Assembly: GCF_030814215.1 (NCBI RefSeq)
Contig: NZ_JAUSUT010000001.1
Location: 5,022,001 to 5,086,000, forward strand
Reading direction: 5' to 3'
Source of the DNA: Amycolatopsis thermophila
GTDB taxonomy: Bacteria > Actinomycetota > Actinomycetes > Mycobacteriales > Pseudonocardiaceae
Length of the DNA: 64,000 nucleotides
Shown: positions 1 through 8,399 of the stretch, piece after piece
How the letters are laid out: every line of letters begins with the position of its first letter
Position numbering within the stretch: position 1 is the stretch's first letter
Position numbers and translations under genes: made by a program
Notes under the pieces: model-generated
The model's database searches: none
The model's input: only the letters and a program-made list of their open reading frames with translations
Told to the model about the DNA's origin: nothing

Positions 1-85
1 GCGCACCTACAAGCTCGAGGACATCAACACCGGTTACGCGGACATGCGGGAGGGGCGAAACCTCCGCGGCGTGCTGTCGTTCTGA
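1..85 (+). CDS. C-terminal end of a zinc-type alcohol dehydrogenase (partial)
   Basis: Only the last 27 codons are inside the window, read from base 2 to the TGA at 83-85. The tail reads YKLEDINTGYADMREG and ends RGVLSF. This is the usual C-terminus of medium-chain zinc-dependent alcohol dehydrogenases, including the NDMA/mycofactocin-linked ones, where it closes the Rossmann half of the protein. The catalytic part is outside, so substrate and cofactor class cannot be judged. It converges on the dehydrogenase operon at 173-2458, with a strong hairpin between them. Confidence 0.6.
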   Translation, partial: RTYKLEDINTGYADMREGRNLRGVLSF

Positions 86-127
86 GTGCCCGGAGCCCGG
101 CGCGTCATCCGGCACCCGCCGGGGTGC

Positions 128-166
128 GGCTGCCGCCGGCCCCGGGGGCAGGGGCCGGCGGCAGCC
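128..166. terminator. Strong bidirectional hairpin terminator
   Basis: A perfect 16-bp inverted repeat (left arm 128-143 ggctgccgccggcccc, right arm 151-166) closes a 7-nt loop. It lies between the stop of the plus-strand alcohol dehydrogenase and the stop of the minus-strand lipoyl gene, where a shared terminator is expected. There is no clear T-tract, which is common in actinomycetes. Confidence 0.75.
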
Positions 167-172
167 GGGTCC

Positions 173-406
173 CTACTCGATCCGGGCGATCAGCTCGCCC
201 TGCTTGACCACGTCCCCTTCCTGCACGAGCAGCCGCAGCACGCCCGCGGCCGGGGCGGGCACCTCCACGTCCACCTTGTCGACCGCGACCTCCGCGATCA
301 GGTCGCCCTCACCGACCTGATCGCCGTCGGCGGCGAACCAGGTCGCGAGCACGCCTTCGGCGTCGGGCTCGTTCTCCGAGATGTGGGGGAAGGCGATGTC
401 GGTCAT
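173..406 (-). CDS. Free-standing lipoyl-domain protein (E2-type carrier)
   Basis: This 77-residue protein is almost entirely one biotinyl/lipoyl domain. It carries the lipoylation motif VDKVDVEVPAP with the target lysine at about position 44. Such domains shuttle acyl groups from E1 to E2 in 2-oxo acid or acetoin dehydrogenase complexes. No E2 catalytic core, E1-binding domain or E3 gene follows, so it must work with an acyltransferase and dihydrolipoamide dehydrogenase made elsewhere. The ATG at 404-406 overlaps the stop of the E1 beta gene (ATGA), so it is the third gene of that operon and translationally coupled. A truncated E2 is a less likely alternative, because the stop is followed at once by a terminator. 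Confidence 0.85.
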   Translation of the reverse strand: MTDIAFPHISENEPDAEGVLATWFAADGDQVGEGDLIAEVAVDKVDVEVPAPAAGVLRLLVQEGDVVKQGELIARIE

Positions 407-1449
407 GCGTTCACCAGGTCGAGGACGGCCCGGCGGATCCGGTCCGGGGTCGGCAGGACGGCGTACTCCAGCGGGCGGGCGTAGGGGATCGGGACGTCCG
501 GCACCGCGACCCGCGCGGCGGGCGCGCGGAGCAGGCCGGGGTCGCGCTCGGCGACGCGGGCGATGATCTCCCCGGACAGGCCGAAGGAGAGGTAGTCCTC
601 GTCGACGACGAGGAGCCGCCCGGTGCGGCCCACCGACTCGAGGATCGTGTCGGTGTCCAGCGGAACCACGCTGCGCAGGTCCACGACCTCGCAGTCGATG
701 CCCTGCTGCGCGAGCTCCTCGGCCACGTCGAGGGAGTGGTGCACCGACAGCGACAGCGTGACGACGGTGACGTCGCTGCCCGGCCGCACGATGTTCGCCT
801 TCCCGATCGGCACCACGTGGTCCCCGTCGGGCACCGGCCCGATGGACCGGCGGTTCTTGGCCATCCAGGGCAGGCCCATGACTCCCTTGTGGAACAGGTA
901 CACCACGGGGTTGTCGTCGCGGATCGCGGCGGTCATCAGGCCCTTGGCGTCGGCCGGGTTGCTGGGCGCGACCACCTTCATCCCGGGCAGGTGCGCGAAC
1001 GTGCCCCACAGGCACTGCGAGTGCTGCGCGCCGTCGGAGTACCCGCCGCCCACCGCGGCGGTCAGGACCATCGGTACCTTGACGTTGCCGCCGGACTCGA
1101 AGTGGATCTTCGCCATGTGGTTGTAGATCTGGTCCATGCACACGCCGAAGAAGTCGACGAACATCAGCTCGACGATCGGCCGCAGGCCTTCCACCGCGGC
1201 GCCGATGGCCGCGCCGATGAACGCGGTTTCCGAGATGGGCGTGTCCAGGACGCGCCGCGGGCCGAACTTCTCGAGCAGCCCGGTGGTGGAGCTGAAGATG
1301 CCGCCGTAGGCGCCGACGTCCTCGCCGAGCACGAAGACGTCCTCGTCTCGCTCCATCTCCTGCGCGATGGCCTCGACCATGGCCTTGGCGGTGCTGAGCT
1401 TCCGTTGTGCGGGTGCGGAGGACGATGCCGAGGCATCCGTGAGCGTCAT
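403..1449 (-). CDS. 2-oxo acid/acetoin-type dehydrogenase E1 beta subunit
   Basis: A 348-residue transketolase-like E1 beta subunit. After a Ser/Ala-rich N-terminus it shows VFVLGEDVGAYGGIF, DTPISETAFIGAAIGAA and the C-terminal transketolase half ending DRIRRAVLDLVNA. Beta subunits complete the thiamine diphosphate site of the alpha2beta2 E1 heterotetramer, which decarboxylates a 2-oxo acid (pyruvate or branched-chain) or cleaves acetoin and passes the acyl group to a lipoyl domain. The ATG at 1447-1449 has GAGGAG upstream. It lies 28 bp after the alpha subunit gene and overlaps the lipoyl gene by 4 bp, so the three form one operon. The true substrate is not readable from sequence; neighbours suggest a 2-oxo acid from diacid breakdown. 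Confidence 0.88.
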   Translation of the reverse strand: MTLTDASASSSAPAQRKLSTAKAMVEAIAQEMERDEDVFVLGEDVGAYGGIFSSTTGLLEKFGPRRVLDTPISETAFIGAAIGAAVEGLRPIVELMFVDFFGVCMDQIYNHMAKIHFESGGNVKVPMVLTAAVGGGYSDGAQHSQCLWGTFAHLPGMKVVAPSNPADAKGLMTAAIRDDNPVVYLFHKGVMGLPWMAKNRRSIGPVPDGDHVVPIGKANIVRPGSDVTVVTLSLSVHHSLDVAEELAQQGIDCEVVDLRSVVPLDTDTILESVGRTGRLLVVDEDYLSFGLSGEIIARVAERDPGLLRAPAARVAVPDVPIPYARPLEYAVLPTPDRIRRAVLDLVNA

Positions 1450-1477
1450 TGCTGCGTCTCCTCGTCGGGTGGTGGGA

Positions 1478-2458
1478 TCAGGCCTGCGCGAACACGAAGT
1501 CGAGAGCGGTGGCCGGGTCGGGTTCCGGGCTGCGCTTGGCGAACGCGATCGCCGCCTCGACGCGGTCGCGGGCCTGCTCGGCGATCGACGACACCGCGGC
1601 GTCGTCGAGGACGCCGGCGGCACGCAACTCCTTCTCGTAGGTGGGCAGCGGGTCCCGGCCCGGCACGCCCTCGAGGTCGGACCGGTAGCCCTGCGCGTCG
1701 CCCTCGAAGTGCCCCCACAGGCGCAGTGTGTGGACTTCGATGAGGCTCGGCCCCTCGCCCGCGCGGGCGCGCGCGATCGCCTCGCCCGCGACCGCGTGCA
1801 CCGCCTCGACCGAGTTGTCCTCGACCCGCTGGCCGGGGATGCCGTACCCGGCGGCCCGGAGCGCGTTCGACGTGACGCAGGTCGACGCGCTGCGCGGGAC
1901 CGAGATGCCCCAGTCGTTGTCCTCCACCACGAACACCACCGGCAGCTTCCACAGCGACGCCAGGTTGAGCGCCTCGTGGAAGGCTCCCTGGTTGGCCGCG
2001 CCCTCACCGGTGACCGCGACCGCGACGCGGTCGGTGCCGCGCCGCTGGAACGCCAGCGCCTGACCCACCGCGGGCGGGTAGCCCTCGGCGATGATGCCCG
2101 AGCACGAGAAGTGCGTCGCCGGGTCGAACAGGTGCATGTGCCCGCCCCGGCCGCGGCCGAGACCGTCCACCCGGCCGAAGATCTCGGCCGTCATCCTGTC
2201 CAGGTCCACCCCGTGCGCGATGGCGAAGTGGTGGGGCCGGTGGGTGGCGGTGACGGCGTCGTCGGCCGTCAGGTGCGCGCACACGCCGGCGGCGACGGGT
2301 TCCTGCCCGGCGGAGAGGTGCATCTCGCCCGGGATGAGCCCGGCGCCGATGTCGAACACGGGTTTCTTGTCCGCGTGGTACTCGCGGAGGATGGTCTCCT
2401 CGTAGGTGCGGATCAGGACCATCATGCGGTACAGGCCCAGCCTGCCGTCCGGTTCCAT
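1478..2458 (-). CDS. 2-oxo acid/acetoin-type dehydrogenase E1 alpha subunit
   Basis: A 326-residue thiamine-diphosphate E1 alpha subunit. It contains MHLSAGQEPVAAGVC, the RGGHMHLFD segment and the ThDP/Mg motif GEGAANQG (about 151-158) running to the Asn of VVEDNDWG. The family (AcoA/PdhA-like) binds ThDP together with the beta subunit and decarboxylates the 2-oxo acid or cleaves acetoin. I chose the ATG at 2456-2458 because GGGAGGT lies just upstream; an ATG four codons earlier would place that RBS inside the gene. It is the first gene of an operon with the beta subunit and the lipoyl protein. The IclR gene at 2557-3294 is upstream on the same strand and is the obvious candidate regulator. 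Confidence 0.88.
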   Translation of the reverse strand: MEPDGRLGLYRMMVLIRTYEETILREYHADKKPVFDIGAGLIPGEMHLSAGQEPVAAGVCAHLTADDAVTATHRPHHFAIAHGVDLDRMTAEIFGRVDGLGRGRGGHMHLFDPATHFSCSGIIAEGYPPAVGQALAFQRRGTDRVAVAVTGEGAANQGAFHEALNLASLWKLPVVFVVEDNDWGISVPRSASTCVTSNALRAAGYGIPGQRVEDNSVEAVHAVAGEAIARARAGEGPSLIEVHTLRLWGHFEGDAQGYRSDLEGVPGRDPLPTYEKELRAAGVLDDAAVSSIAEQARDRVEAAIAFAKRSPEPDPATALDFVFAQA

Positions 2459-2556
2459 GTGACCTCCCAATCGGTGTGGGAGTCACTGTCGCGGCGGCGG
2501 AGCGCCGCGGACAACGGTGCGGATTTCAGATGGTGATACAGGGCCGTTCCGGCAGG

Positions 2557-3294
2557 TCAGGAGAGCAGCGCGAAGGCGCGCGACACCCGTCGCGACGCCC
2601 GCTCCAGCGACACCGGCTCGACCGAGGGCAGCCGGCGCGCGGGCAGCGAGATCGCCACCGCGCCGACGACCCCGGGCGCCCGGACCGGCGTGGCCAGGCA
2701 GGCCGTGCCCAGCAGGTACTCTTCGCGGTCGTTGAAGACCCCGCCGCCTTCGGCCAGCCGCTGTTCGAGCACGCGCGTGTCGGTGATGGTGTGCGGGGTG
2801 AGGTCGGCCAGCCGGTACCGCGAGAGGTGGTCGCGCCGGGCGTCGGGGTCCAGGCACGACAGGATGCACTTCCCGAACGCGGTCGCGTGCGCCGCCTCCT
2901 GCACGCCCACCCACAGGTCCACCGAAGGCGCGTCGGGGGCGTCGACGATGTCGATCAGCTTGATCTCGCCGCCCGAGTACAGCGACAGGTAGGCCGCGCC
3001 GCGCACCTCGTCGCGTAGCGCCCGCAGCACCGGCCGGATCTTCGGCAGCAGCGCGTGCAGGGAGTTGCGCTTCCGCAGGGCGCCGACCTGCTCGCCCAGC
3101 ACGTAGCCGTCGTCCAGCTTGCGCAGATAACCCTCGTGGAGCAGGGTGCGCAGGAGGTGGTAGGTCGTCGGCAACGGGAGACCGACACCGCGGGCGAGCG
3201 CCTTGGCCGTGACCGGACGTTCGCTCGCGCCGACCGCGTCGAGCAGGTGCAGCGCACGCTGTACGGAACCGATCAGTGTCGGTCCAGTGGTCAT
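2557..3294 (-). CDS. IclR-family transcriptional regulator
   Basis: A 245-residue IclR-type protein. The N-terminal winged helix (RALHLLDAVG, PLPTTYHLLRTLLHEGYL) is followed by an effector-binding GAF-like domain, with the usual ATAFGKCILSCL segment and a C-terminal CLATPVRAP motif. IclR proteins bind small acids and usually control adjacent catabolic operons. The ATG is preceded by GGAGGTGACCG. The gene lies 98 bp upstream of the E1 alpha gene on the same strand, so it may be co-transcribed with, or regulate, that operon. Effector unknown. Confidence 0.9.
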   Translation of the reverse strand: MTTGPTLIGSVQRALHLLDAVGASERPVTAKALARGVGLPLPTTYHLLRTLLHEGYLRKLDDGYVLGEQVGALRKRNSLHALLPKIRPVLRALRDEVRGAAYLSLYSGGEIKLIDIVDAPDAPSVDLWVGVQEAAHATAFGKCILSCLDPDARRDHLSRYRLADLTPHTITDTRVLEQRLAEGGGVFNDREEYLLGTACLATPVRAPGVVGAVAISLPARRLPSVEPVSLERASRRVSRAFALLS

Positions 3295-3470
3295 CGGTCA
3301 CCTCCGCCGCCCCGTTGCCGCGCACCCAGGATGCCGGGTGACGTGTGCGACGGGCAAGGCGTGAGGCCCGGCCGGGTTACCGGCCGACGATGGTCTCGCC
3401 GGGCTCGATCGGCTTGGCCCGGCCGGCCGGATTGGACCGAACCAGGCGAGCGTCCTTCTGCCACCGAGTC

Positions 3471-4259
3471 TCACAGCCCCGCGGCGGCGACCGACTGGCT
3501 CAGCGCGGCCGCTGCGGCGCGGACAGCCGTGGCGCGTTGTTCGCCCTCGGGGCCGGTGAAGTCCTCGCTGCGGCCGCCGAGGCTGAGCGTGGCCACGAGG
3601 GTTCCGCCCGCGCCGAGCACCGGTGCGGCGACGGCGGACACCCCGTTGAGGTAGTCGTCCCGGCTGACCGAAACGCCTTCGGCCCGCACCTGGTCGAGGT
3701 AGGCCGCGAACTCGTCGCGGTCGGAGTGCGTCGCGGGGGTGAAGGCGGGCAGCGGACCGGCGAGCACGCGCGCCCGGAGGTCCGGGTCGAACGCCGCCAT
3801 CGTGACCGGCGCGGCCGCGGCGTGGTAGGGCAGCACCGAGCCGATCCCGATGGCCGCCAGCACCAGTGGTTTGCCGCCCTCGACGCGGTCGATGCACACC
3901 GCGCCCGCGTCGGCGGGCACCATGAGGAACGCGGTGTCGCCGAATCGCTGCGCGAGCTCCTCCAGTGCCGGCCGCGCGGCGGCGCGCAGGTCGAACTCGG
4001 CGAGCGCCGCCGCGCCGATGGTGAACACCGGCATCCGGATCCGGTAGGCGCCGGCCGGGTCCCGGTGCACCCAGCCGGCCTCGACGAACGAACTCATCAG
4101 CCGGTGCACCGTGGGCTTGTTGAGCCCGCTCGCGGCCGTGAGCTCGGCGAGCGTGATCACCGGCCGGTCCGGGCTGAACTCGCCGAGGAGCTGGCACGCG
4201 CGCAGCACCGCGGTGACGGTCTCCCTGGTGCCGCTCCCGTCGGGTGCCGCTTCGGTCAC
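3471..4259 (-). CDS. IclR-family transcriptional regulator, divergent from the lyase operon
   Basis: A 262-residue IclR protein if the GTG at 4257-4259 is used; longer starts up to 4373 are open but would run through the promoter region. The HTH (LAELTAASGLNKPTVHRLM) is followed by the ligand domain, with VCIDRVEGGKPLVL and VAAPVLGAGGTLVATLSL. It is transcribed away from the lyase/hydratase/carrier/ligase operon starting at 4394. The 134-bp gap between them carries a TTGACA element and a 17-bp inverted repeat, so it most likely controls that operon. A probable effector is the diacid substrate or an intermediate; this is inference from family habit. Confidence 0.88.
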   Translation of the reverse strand: MTEAAPDGSGTRETVTAVLRACQLLGEFSPDRPVITLAELTAASGLNKPTVHRLMSSFVEAGWVHRDPAGAYRIRMPVFTIGAAALAEFDLRAAARPALEELAQRFGDTAFLMVPADAGAVCIDRVEGGKPLVLAAIGIGSVLPYHAAAAPVTMAAFDPDLRARVLAGPLPAFTPATHSDRDEFAAYLDQVRAEGVSVSRDDYLNGVSAVAAPVLGAGGTLVATLSLGGRSEDFTGPEGEQRATAVRAAAAALSQSVAAAGL

Positions 4260-4321
4260 CGCCACCCCCTCGTCCGCCTGCCCGGTCCGCCCCAGGTTAG
4301 CGACCGGTCCTGGCGCGCGTC

Positions 4322-4378
4322 TTGACACGTCCCACCCCTCTCCCGCACAGTTTCGGAACGCGTATCGCATCACGATAC
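4322..4378 (+). promoter_or_regulatory. Promoter and candidate IclR operator of the diacid operon
   Basis: A perfect TTGACA (4322-4327) is followed 18 bp later by CACAGT (4346-4351), a modest -10. Just downstream is a perfect inverted repeat GTATCG-catca-CGATAC (4362-4378), 15 bp before the GTG of the lyase gene and between it and the divergent IclR gene. Position and 17-bp size suit an IclR-type operator. Promoter strength and binding are inferred. Confidence 0.5.
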
Positions 4379-4393
4379 ACAGAGAGGTGAGTT

Positions 4394-5245
4394 GTGGAAC
4401 TGCGCGAGATGATCTCCGACCGGCTGGTGTTCGCCCCTGGCGTCTGGGACGGGCTGACCGCCCGGCTCGCCGAACAGGCGGGGTTCTCCGCGCTGTGCGC
4501 CTCGGGCTTCGCGATCTCGGCCGCGCTCGGCTACCCCGACGCGGAGCTGTACACGATGTCGGAAAACCTGGGCGCCGTCCGGACGATCCGGGAGGCCAGC
4601 GACCTGCCGCTGATCGCTGACATCGACACCGGCTACGGCAACGCCGTCAACGCCGCGCGCACCGCTCGCCGGTTCGCCGACGCCGGTGTCGCGGCGGTGT
4701 TCCTCGAGGACCAGCGTTCGCCCAAGCGCTGCCCGCTCATCCCCGGAGCCGAGGTGGAGCTGACCGACCTCGCCGAGGCCGAGGGCAAGGTGCGTGCGGT
4801 CAAGGACGCGGCCGGGGACATGATCGTCATCGCGCGGACCGACGCGAAGGGCGAGGAGGCTCTCCGCCGCGCCGAGGCCTACGTCCGCGCCGGCGCGGAC
4901 ATGATCATGCCGGTCACCAAGACGTTCGCCAGCGTCGAGGAATGGGCGCGTTGCCACGAGCGGACCGGTGTCCCGCTGATGGCCACCCTCACCGCGTCGG
5001 CCTGGACCGAGCGCGAGTTCACGCCCGAGGTGATGGAGCAGATCGGCGTGCGGATCGCGCTGCTGCCCACCCAGGTCCTGATGGCGGTGACCGGGGCGGC
5101 GCAATCCGCTCTGCGCCGGCTCGCGGCGGGCGAACCACCCGCCGACGTGAGCGCGGACGCCCTGCCGCACCACGATTTCGTCGCCCTCATCGGGATGGAC
5201 GAGATCGAGCGCCAGCAGCACAAGTACCTGCCGGCGGAGGTCTGA
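4394..5245 (+). CDS. Isocitrate lyase/PEP mutase superfamily C-C lyase
   Basis: A 283-residue (beta/alpha)8 barrel of the isocitrate lyase/PEP mutase superfamily. It shows the Mg-binding stretch LIADIDTGYGN (Asp76, Asp78) and the active-site loop SPKRCPL (Lys111-Arg112-Cys113), like 2-methylisocitrate and 2,3-dimethylmalate lyases; the usual KRCGH is KRCPL here. The family cleaves substituted malates or isocitrates to a 2-oxo acid plus a second acid. It starts with GTG after GAGAGGTGA and is followed with one spacer base by the hydratase large subunit. Pairing with an aconitase-like hydratase recalls dimethylmaleate hydratase/dimethylmalate lyase of nicotinate degraders. A 2-methylisocitrate-like substrate is the alternative. 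Confidence 0.85.
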   Translation: MELREMISDRLVFAPGVWDGLTARLAEQAGFSALCASGFAISAALGYPDAELYTMSENLGAVRTIREASDLPLIADIDTGYGNAVNAARTARRFADAGVAAVFLEDQRSPKRCPLIPGAEVELTDLAEAEGKVRAVKDAAGDMIVIARTDAKGEEALRRAEAYVRAGADMIMPVTKTFASVEEWARCHERTGVPLMATLTASAWTEREFTPEVMEQIGVRIALLPTQVLMAVTGAAQSALRRLAAGEPPADVSADALPHHDFVALIGMDEIERQQHKYLPAEV

Positions 5246-5246
5246 G

Positions 5247-6515
5247 GTGGCCGGCACGATCGCCGAGAAGATCCTGGCACGGGCGGCGGGACGGGACACC
5301 GTGCGCGCGGGCGAGAGCCTGCCGGTGCGGCCGGACTACATGATCGCCTACGACTTCCCCGGCTACACCGACGTGATGTTCCGCCAGATGCACGACGACT
5401 TCGGCATCGGCGAGCTGGCCGAGCCCGAGCGGTACGTCGTGTTCATCGACCACATGCTCACGAAGGGCAACGCGAAGGAGCAGGAGGTCCACCAGGTCAC
5501 CCGCGACTGGTGCGAGTTCTACGGCATCGAACTGCACGAGGCGCGCGGCATCGGCCACCAGGTGATGGCCGAACTCGGGTACGCGCTGCCCGGCAACTTC
5601 CTCATCCACTTCGACGGGCACATCTCCGGCGCCGGTGCGTTCGGCGCGCTCGGCTGGGGTGTGCGCCGCGATCTGCTGGAGGCCTGGGTGTCCGGGCAGA
5701 TCTTCCTCGACGTGCCCGCCACGACCCGGTTCGAGCTGACCGGTGACTTCGCGCCCGGGGTGGACAGCCGGGACCTCGTGCACCAGATCATCGCCGACCA
5801 CGGCGCCGACGGCTGCGCGCACCAGGTGATGGAGTACGGCGGGCCCGGCGCCCGGGCGATGTCGATCGACCGCAGGCAGGGCCTGTGCGGCATGGCGATG
5901 TTCACCGGCGCGGTGTCGGCGGTGTTCGAACCGGACGAGGCCGCACTCGCCTACGCGCGCCGCGTGGCGAAGACCGACTTCACCCCGCAGCTACCGGACG
6001 CGGGCGCCGGCTACGCGGCCGTGCACTCCTACGACCTCGCCGCGGTGCGGCCCCGGGTCGTGCTGCCGGGGTCGGCCCGCTCGGCCAACACGCGCGATGC
6101 CGCCGAACTCGCCGGAACCCCGGTGACCAAGGCGTTCATCGGCTCCTGCGCCAGCGGCCGCATCGAGGACATCCGGGCCGCCGCGCTCGTGCTCGACGGA
6201 CGGCAGGTCGCGCCGGGGGTGGAGCTCAACGTCGTGCCGACGTCCGACGCCGTGCACCGCCAGGCGGAGGACGAGGGGCTGTTCGACGTACTGCGCGCCG
6301 CGGGCGCGAAGATCGCCCGGTCCAGCTGCGACTTCTGCTTCGGCTACCAGAAACCGTTGCAGGACGGGGAAAACTGCATTTCCACCGGGGTGCTCAACAT
6401 CTCCGGCCGGATGGGCAGCACGGCGGCCAACATCTACCTGGGTTCCGCCTTCACCGTCGCGGCGAGCGCCGTGGCGGGCAGCATCAGTACGGCCGGGGAG
6501 GTGGGGCGCTCATGA
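5247..6515 (+). CDS. Aconitase/isopropylmalate-dehydratase-family hydratase, large subunit
   Basis: A 422-residue LeuC-like large subunit, the length of the short archaeal/homoaconitase type. It keeps the three cysteines expected to hold the [4Fe-4S] cluster: GSCASGRIEDIRAAA (Cys301) and SSCDFCFGY (Cys361, Cys364). The substrate segment HFDGHISGAGAFGALGWG (about 121-138) departs from the usual DSHTxTHGAFG. The subunit carries the Fe-S cluster and most of the active site for adding water to an unsaturated di- or tricarboxylate. It overlaps the small subunit gene by 4 bp. Because it sits beside a C-C lyase rather than leucine genes, a catabolic hydratase (substituted maleate to malate) is more likely than LeuC. 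Confidence 0.85.
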   Translation: MAGTIAEKILARAAGRDTVRAGESLPVRPDYMIAYDFPGYTDVMFRQMHDDFGIGELAEPERYVVFIDHMLTKGNAKEQEVHQVTRDWCEFYGIELHEARGIGHQVMAELGYALPGNFLIHFDGHISGAGAFGALGWGVRRDLLEAWVSGQIFLDVPATTRFELTGDFAPGVDSRDLVHQIIADHGADGCAHQVMEYGGPGARAMSIDRRQGLCGMAMFTGAVSAVFEPDEAALAYARRVAKTDFTPQLPDAGAGYAAVHSYDLAAVRPRVVLPGSARSANTRDAAELAGTPVTKAFIGSCASGRIEDIRAAALVLDGRQVAPGVELNVVPTSDAVHRQAEDEGLFDVLRAAGAKIARSSCDFCFGYQKPLQDGENCISTGVLNISGRMGSTAANIYLGSAFTVAASAVAGSISTAGEVGRS

Positions 6516-7042
6516 GCGCGGCACGGGACTACCCGCCACCGCCGGACGTCATCCGCGGCCGGGTCGCGTGGGTCTTCGGTGACGACTTCGACATCGACCT
6601 GGTGATCGGTGTCGAGAACATCAAGTCCTACGACGCGGAGTTCCTGCGGAGCAAGGTGATGCGGGCCTACGACCCCGGCTTCGCCGACCGGGTCCGGCCC
6701 GGCGACGTCATCGTCGGCGGCCGGAACTTCGGGTACGGCCACCCGCACTACCCGCCCATGGTCGCGCTGCGCGACCTCGGCATCGCCGCGGTCCTCGCCG
6801 GGTCCTTCTCGCCCGGGTTCTGGCGCGGCGAAACCTACAACGGGGTCCCGCTGGTCACCGTCCCCGGGATCGCCGCAGCCGTCGCGACCGGCGACCCGGT
6901 GGCCGTCGACTGGCGCGCGGCCACCGTGTCCCTCGGCGACGGCCGCGTCCTGCGGGGCACGCCACCCAGCGACCGGGTCGTGCGGGTGATCGAGGCGGGC
7001 GGCTCGCTCAAGCTGCTGCTCGCCGAGCACGCCCGCACCTGA
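6512..7042 (+). CDS. Aconitase/isopropylmalate-dehydratase-family hydratase, small subunit
   Basis: A 176-residue LeuD-like swivel subunit with GRVAWVFGDDFDIDLVIG, PGDVIVGGRNFGYGHPHYP and SFSPGFWRGETYNGVPL. The domain completes the active site of the large subunit. In LeuD the loop reads GxNFGCGSSREHAP; here it is GRNFGYGHPHYP, so the SSRE serine and arginine that normally touch substrate are absent. The YLRT-type specificity loop is replaced around ENIKSYD. The enzyme should therefore prefer an unusual substrate, or be impaired. It is coupled to the large subunit by an ATGA overlap and followed 40 bp later by the carrier gene. Confidence 0.85.
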   Translation: MSAARDYPPPPDVIRGRVAWVFGDDFDIDLVIGVENIKSYDAEFLRSKVMRAYDPGFADRVRPGDVIVGGRNFGYGHPHYPPMVALRDLGIAAVLAGSFSPGFWRGETYNGVPLVTVPGIAAAVATGDPVAVDWRAATVSLGDGRVLRGTPPSDRVVRVIEAGGSLKLLLAEHART

Positions 7043-7082
7043 CCACTCTTCCCGCTCAACGACGACCGGATCTGGAGCCGAC

Positions 7083-8399
7083 ATGGCCGAAACCACCACC
7101 TCACCGGGCACCGTGGCCGGAGTGACCACGAAACCGTCCGCACGGCGCGCCGCGTTGGCCGGCGGCGTCGGCACGCTGATCGAGTACTACGACTTCAGCG
7201 TGTACGCCTTCCTCGCGGTCACCGTGGGCCCGTTGTTCTTCCCGAGCTCGAAACCGGCGGTCTCGGTGCTGCTGACCCTGGCCGTCTTCGGATCGGCCTA
7301 CGTGATGCGGCCACTGGGTGGCTGGTTCTTCGGCCGGCTCGGCGACCGCCGCGGTCGTCGGCAGGCGCTCGTCGTCACCGTGGTCACCATGGGTGTGTTC
7401 TCCGGGCTGCTGGGCATCCTGCCCACCTACGCCTCCGCCGGTGTCGTCGCGCCCGTGCTGCTCGTGCTCGTCCGGCTCGCGCAGGGGTTCTCGGCCGGTG
7501 GCGAGATCGGCGGCGCCGCCACCTACGTCGCCGAATCCGCGCCCGCGGGCAAGCGCGGCTTGTTCGGCTCGCTCACCCCGGTCGGCTCGACTCTCGGGTT
7601 CTCCGTCGCCGCTGCCATCGTGGGGTTGATGACGGCCGTGACCACGTCCGAGCAGATGGTGGCGTGGGGATGGCGGGTGCCGTTCCTGATCTCGCTGCCA
7701 CTGGCCGCGGTGTGCCTGTGGGTGCGGGTGCGGCTGGAGGACACGGCCGAATTCGCGGAGATGGCACACCGGTCGGAGGTCGTGCGCAGCCCGCTGCTCG
7801 CCGTGGTGAAGGAGAAGCCGCTGGCGGTGCTCCGGGTGATCGGGATCGCGATCGCGATGAACGGCACCGGCTACATCGGACTGACCTACTTCTCCACCTA
7901 CCTGATCCAGACTCAGGGGTTCGGCAAGCAGGCCGTGTACTGGGCCTCCGCGATCGGGATCGCGCTCGCCTGCGCCACCTACCCACTGGCCGGGATGCTC
8001 ACCGACCGCTTCGGGCGCAAACCGGTGCTGATCACCGCCTACGTGTCCTACCTGGTCATCGCCTGGCCCGCGTTCGCGTTGCTCGGGGCGACGTCGAGCA
8101 TCGTGGTCGTCACGGTGATCTACGTGGTGTACATGGCGCTGAACGGGTTGGCTCAGGTGCCGGCGTTCCCGCAGTTCACCGAGCTGTTCCCGCGCCGGAT
8201 CCGCTACACCGGGGTGGCGCTCGGGTTCAACCTCGGGACGATCATCGCCGGCGGGTCGGCGCCGTACGTCGCGGCACAGCTCGTCGAGAGCACCGGCAAC
8301 CCGATGTCCCCCGCGTTCTGGGTGCTGGGTGTGGCCGTGGTCGGCCTGATCACGGTGCTGACGCTGCACGAGACCGGCCGCGATCGGCTGCCGGTCTGA
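7083..8399 (+). CDS. MFS carrier of the metabolite:H+ symporter (MHS) type
   Basis: A 438-residue, 12-helix transporter. It has the family start IEYYDFSVYAFLAV, the loop GGWFFGRLGDRRGRR after helix 2, the helix 4-5 signature GGEIGGAATYVAESAP, and DRFGRKPVL in the second half. MHS proteins take up organic acids and zwitterions (shikimate, oxoglutarate, citrate, dicarboxylates) with protons. GGAG precedes the ATG. Its stop overlaps the start of the acyl-CoA ligase (ATGA-type, base 8399), so it is part of the lyase/hydratase operon and presumably imports the operon's substrate. Confidence 0.88.
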   Translation: MAETTTSPGTVAGVTTKPSARRAALAGGVGTLIEYYDFSVYAFLAVTVGPLFFPSSKPAVSVLLTLAVFGSAYVMRPLGGWFFGRLGDRRGRRQALVVTVVTMGVFSGLLGILPTYASAGVVAPVLLVLVRLAQGFSAGGEIGGAATYVAESAPAGKRGLFGSLTPVGSTLGFSVAAAIVGLMTAVTTSEQMVAWGWRVPFLISLPLAAVCLWVRVRLEDTAEFAEMAHRSEVVRSPLLAVVKEKPLAVLRVIGIAIAMNGTGYIGLTYFSTYLIQTQGFGKQAVYWASAIGIALACATYPLAGMLTDRFGRKPVLITAYVSYLVIAWPAFALLGATSSIVVVTVIYVVYMALNGLAQVPAFPQFTELFPRRIRYTGVALGFNLGTIIAGGSAPYVAAQLVESTGNPMSPAFWVLGVAVVGLITVLTLHETGRDRLPV

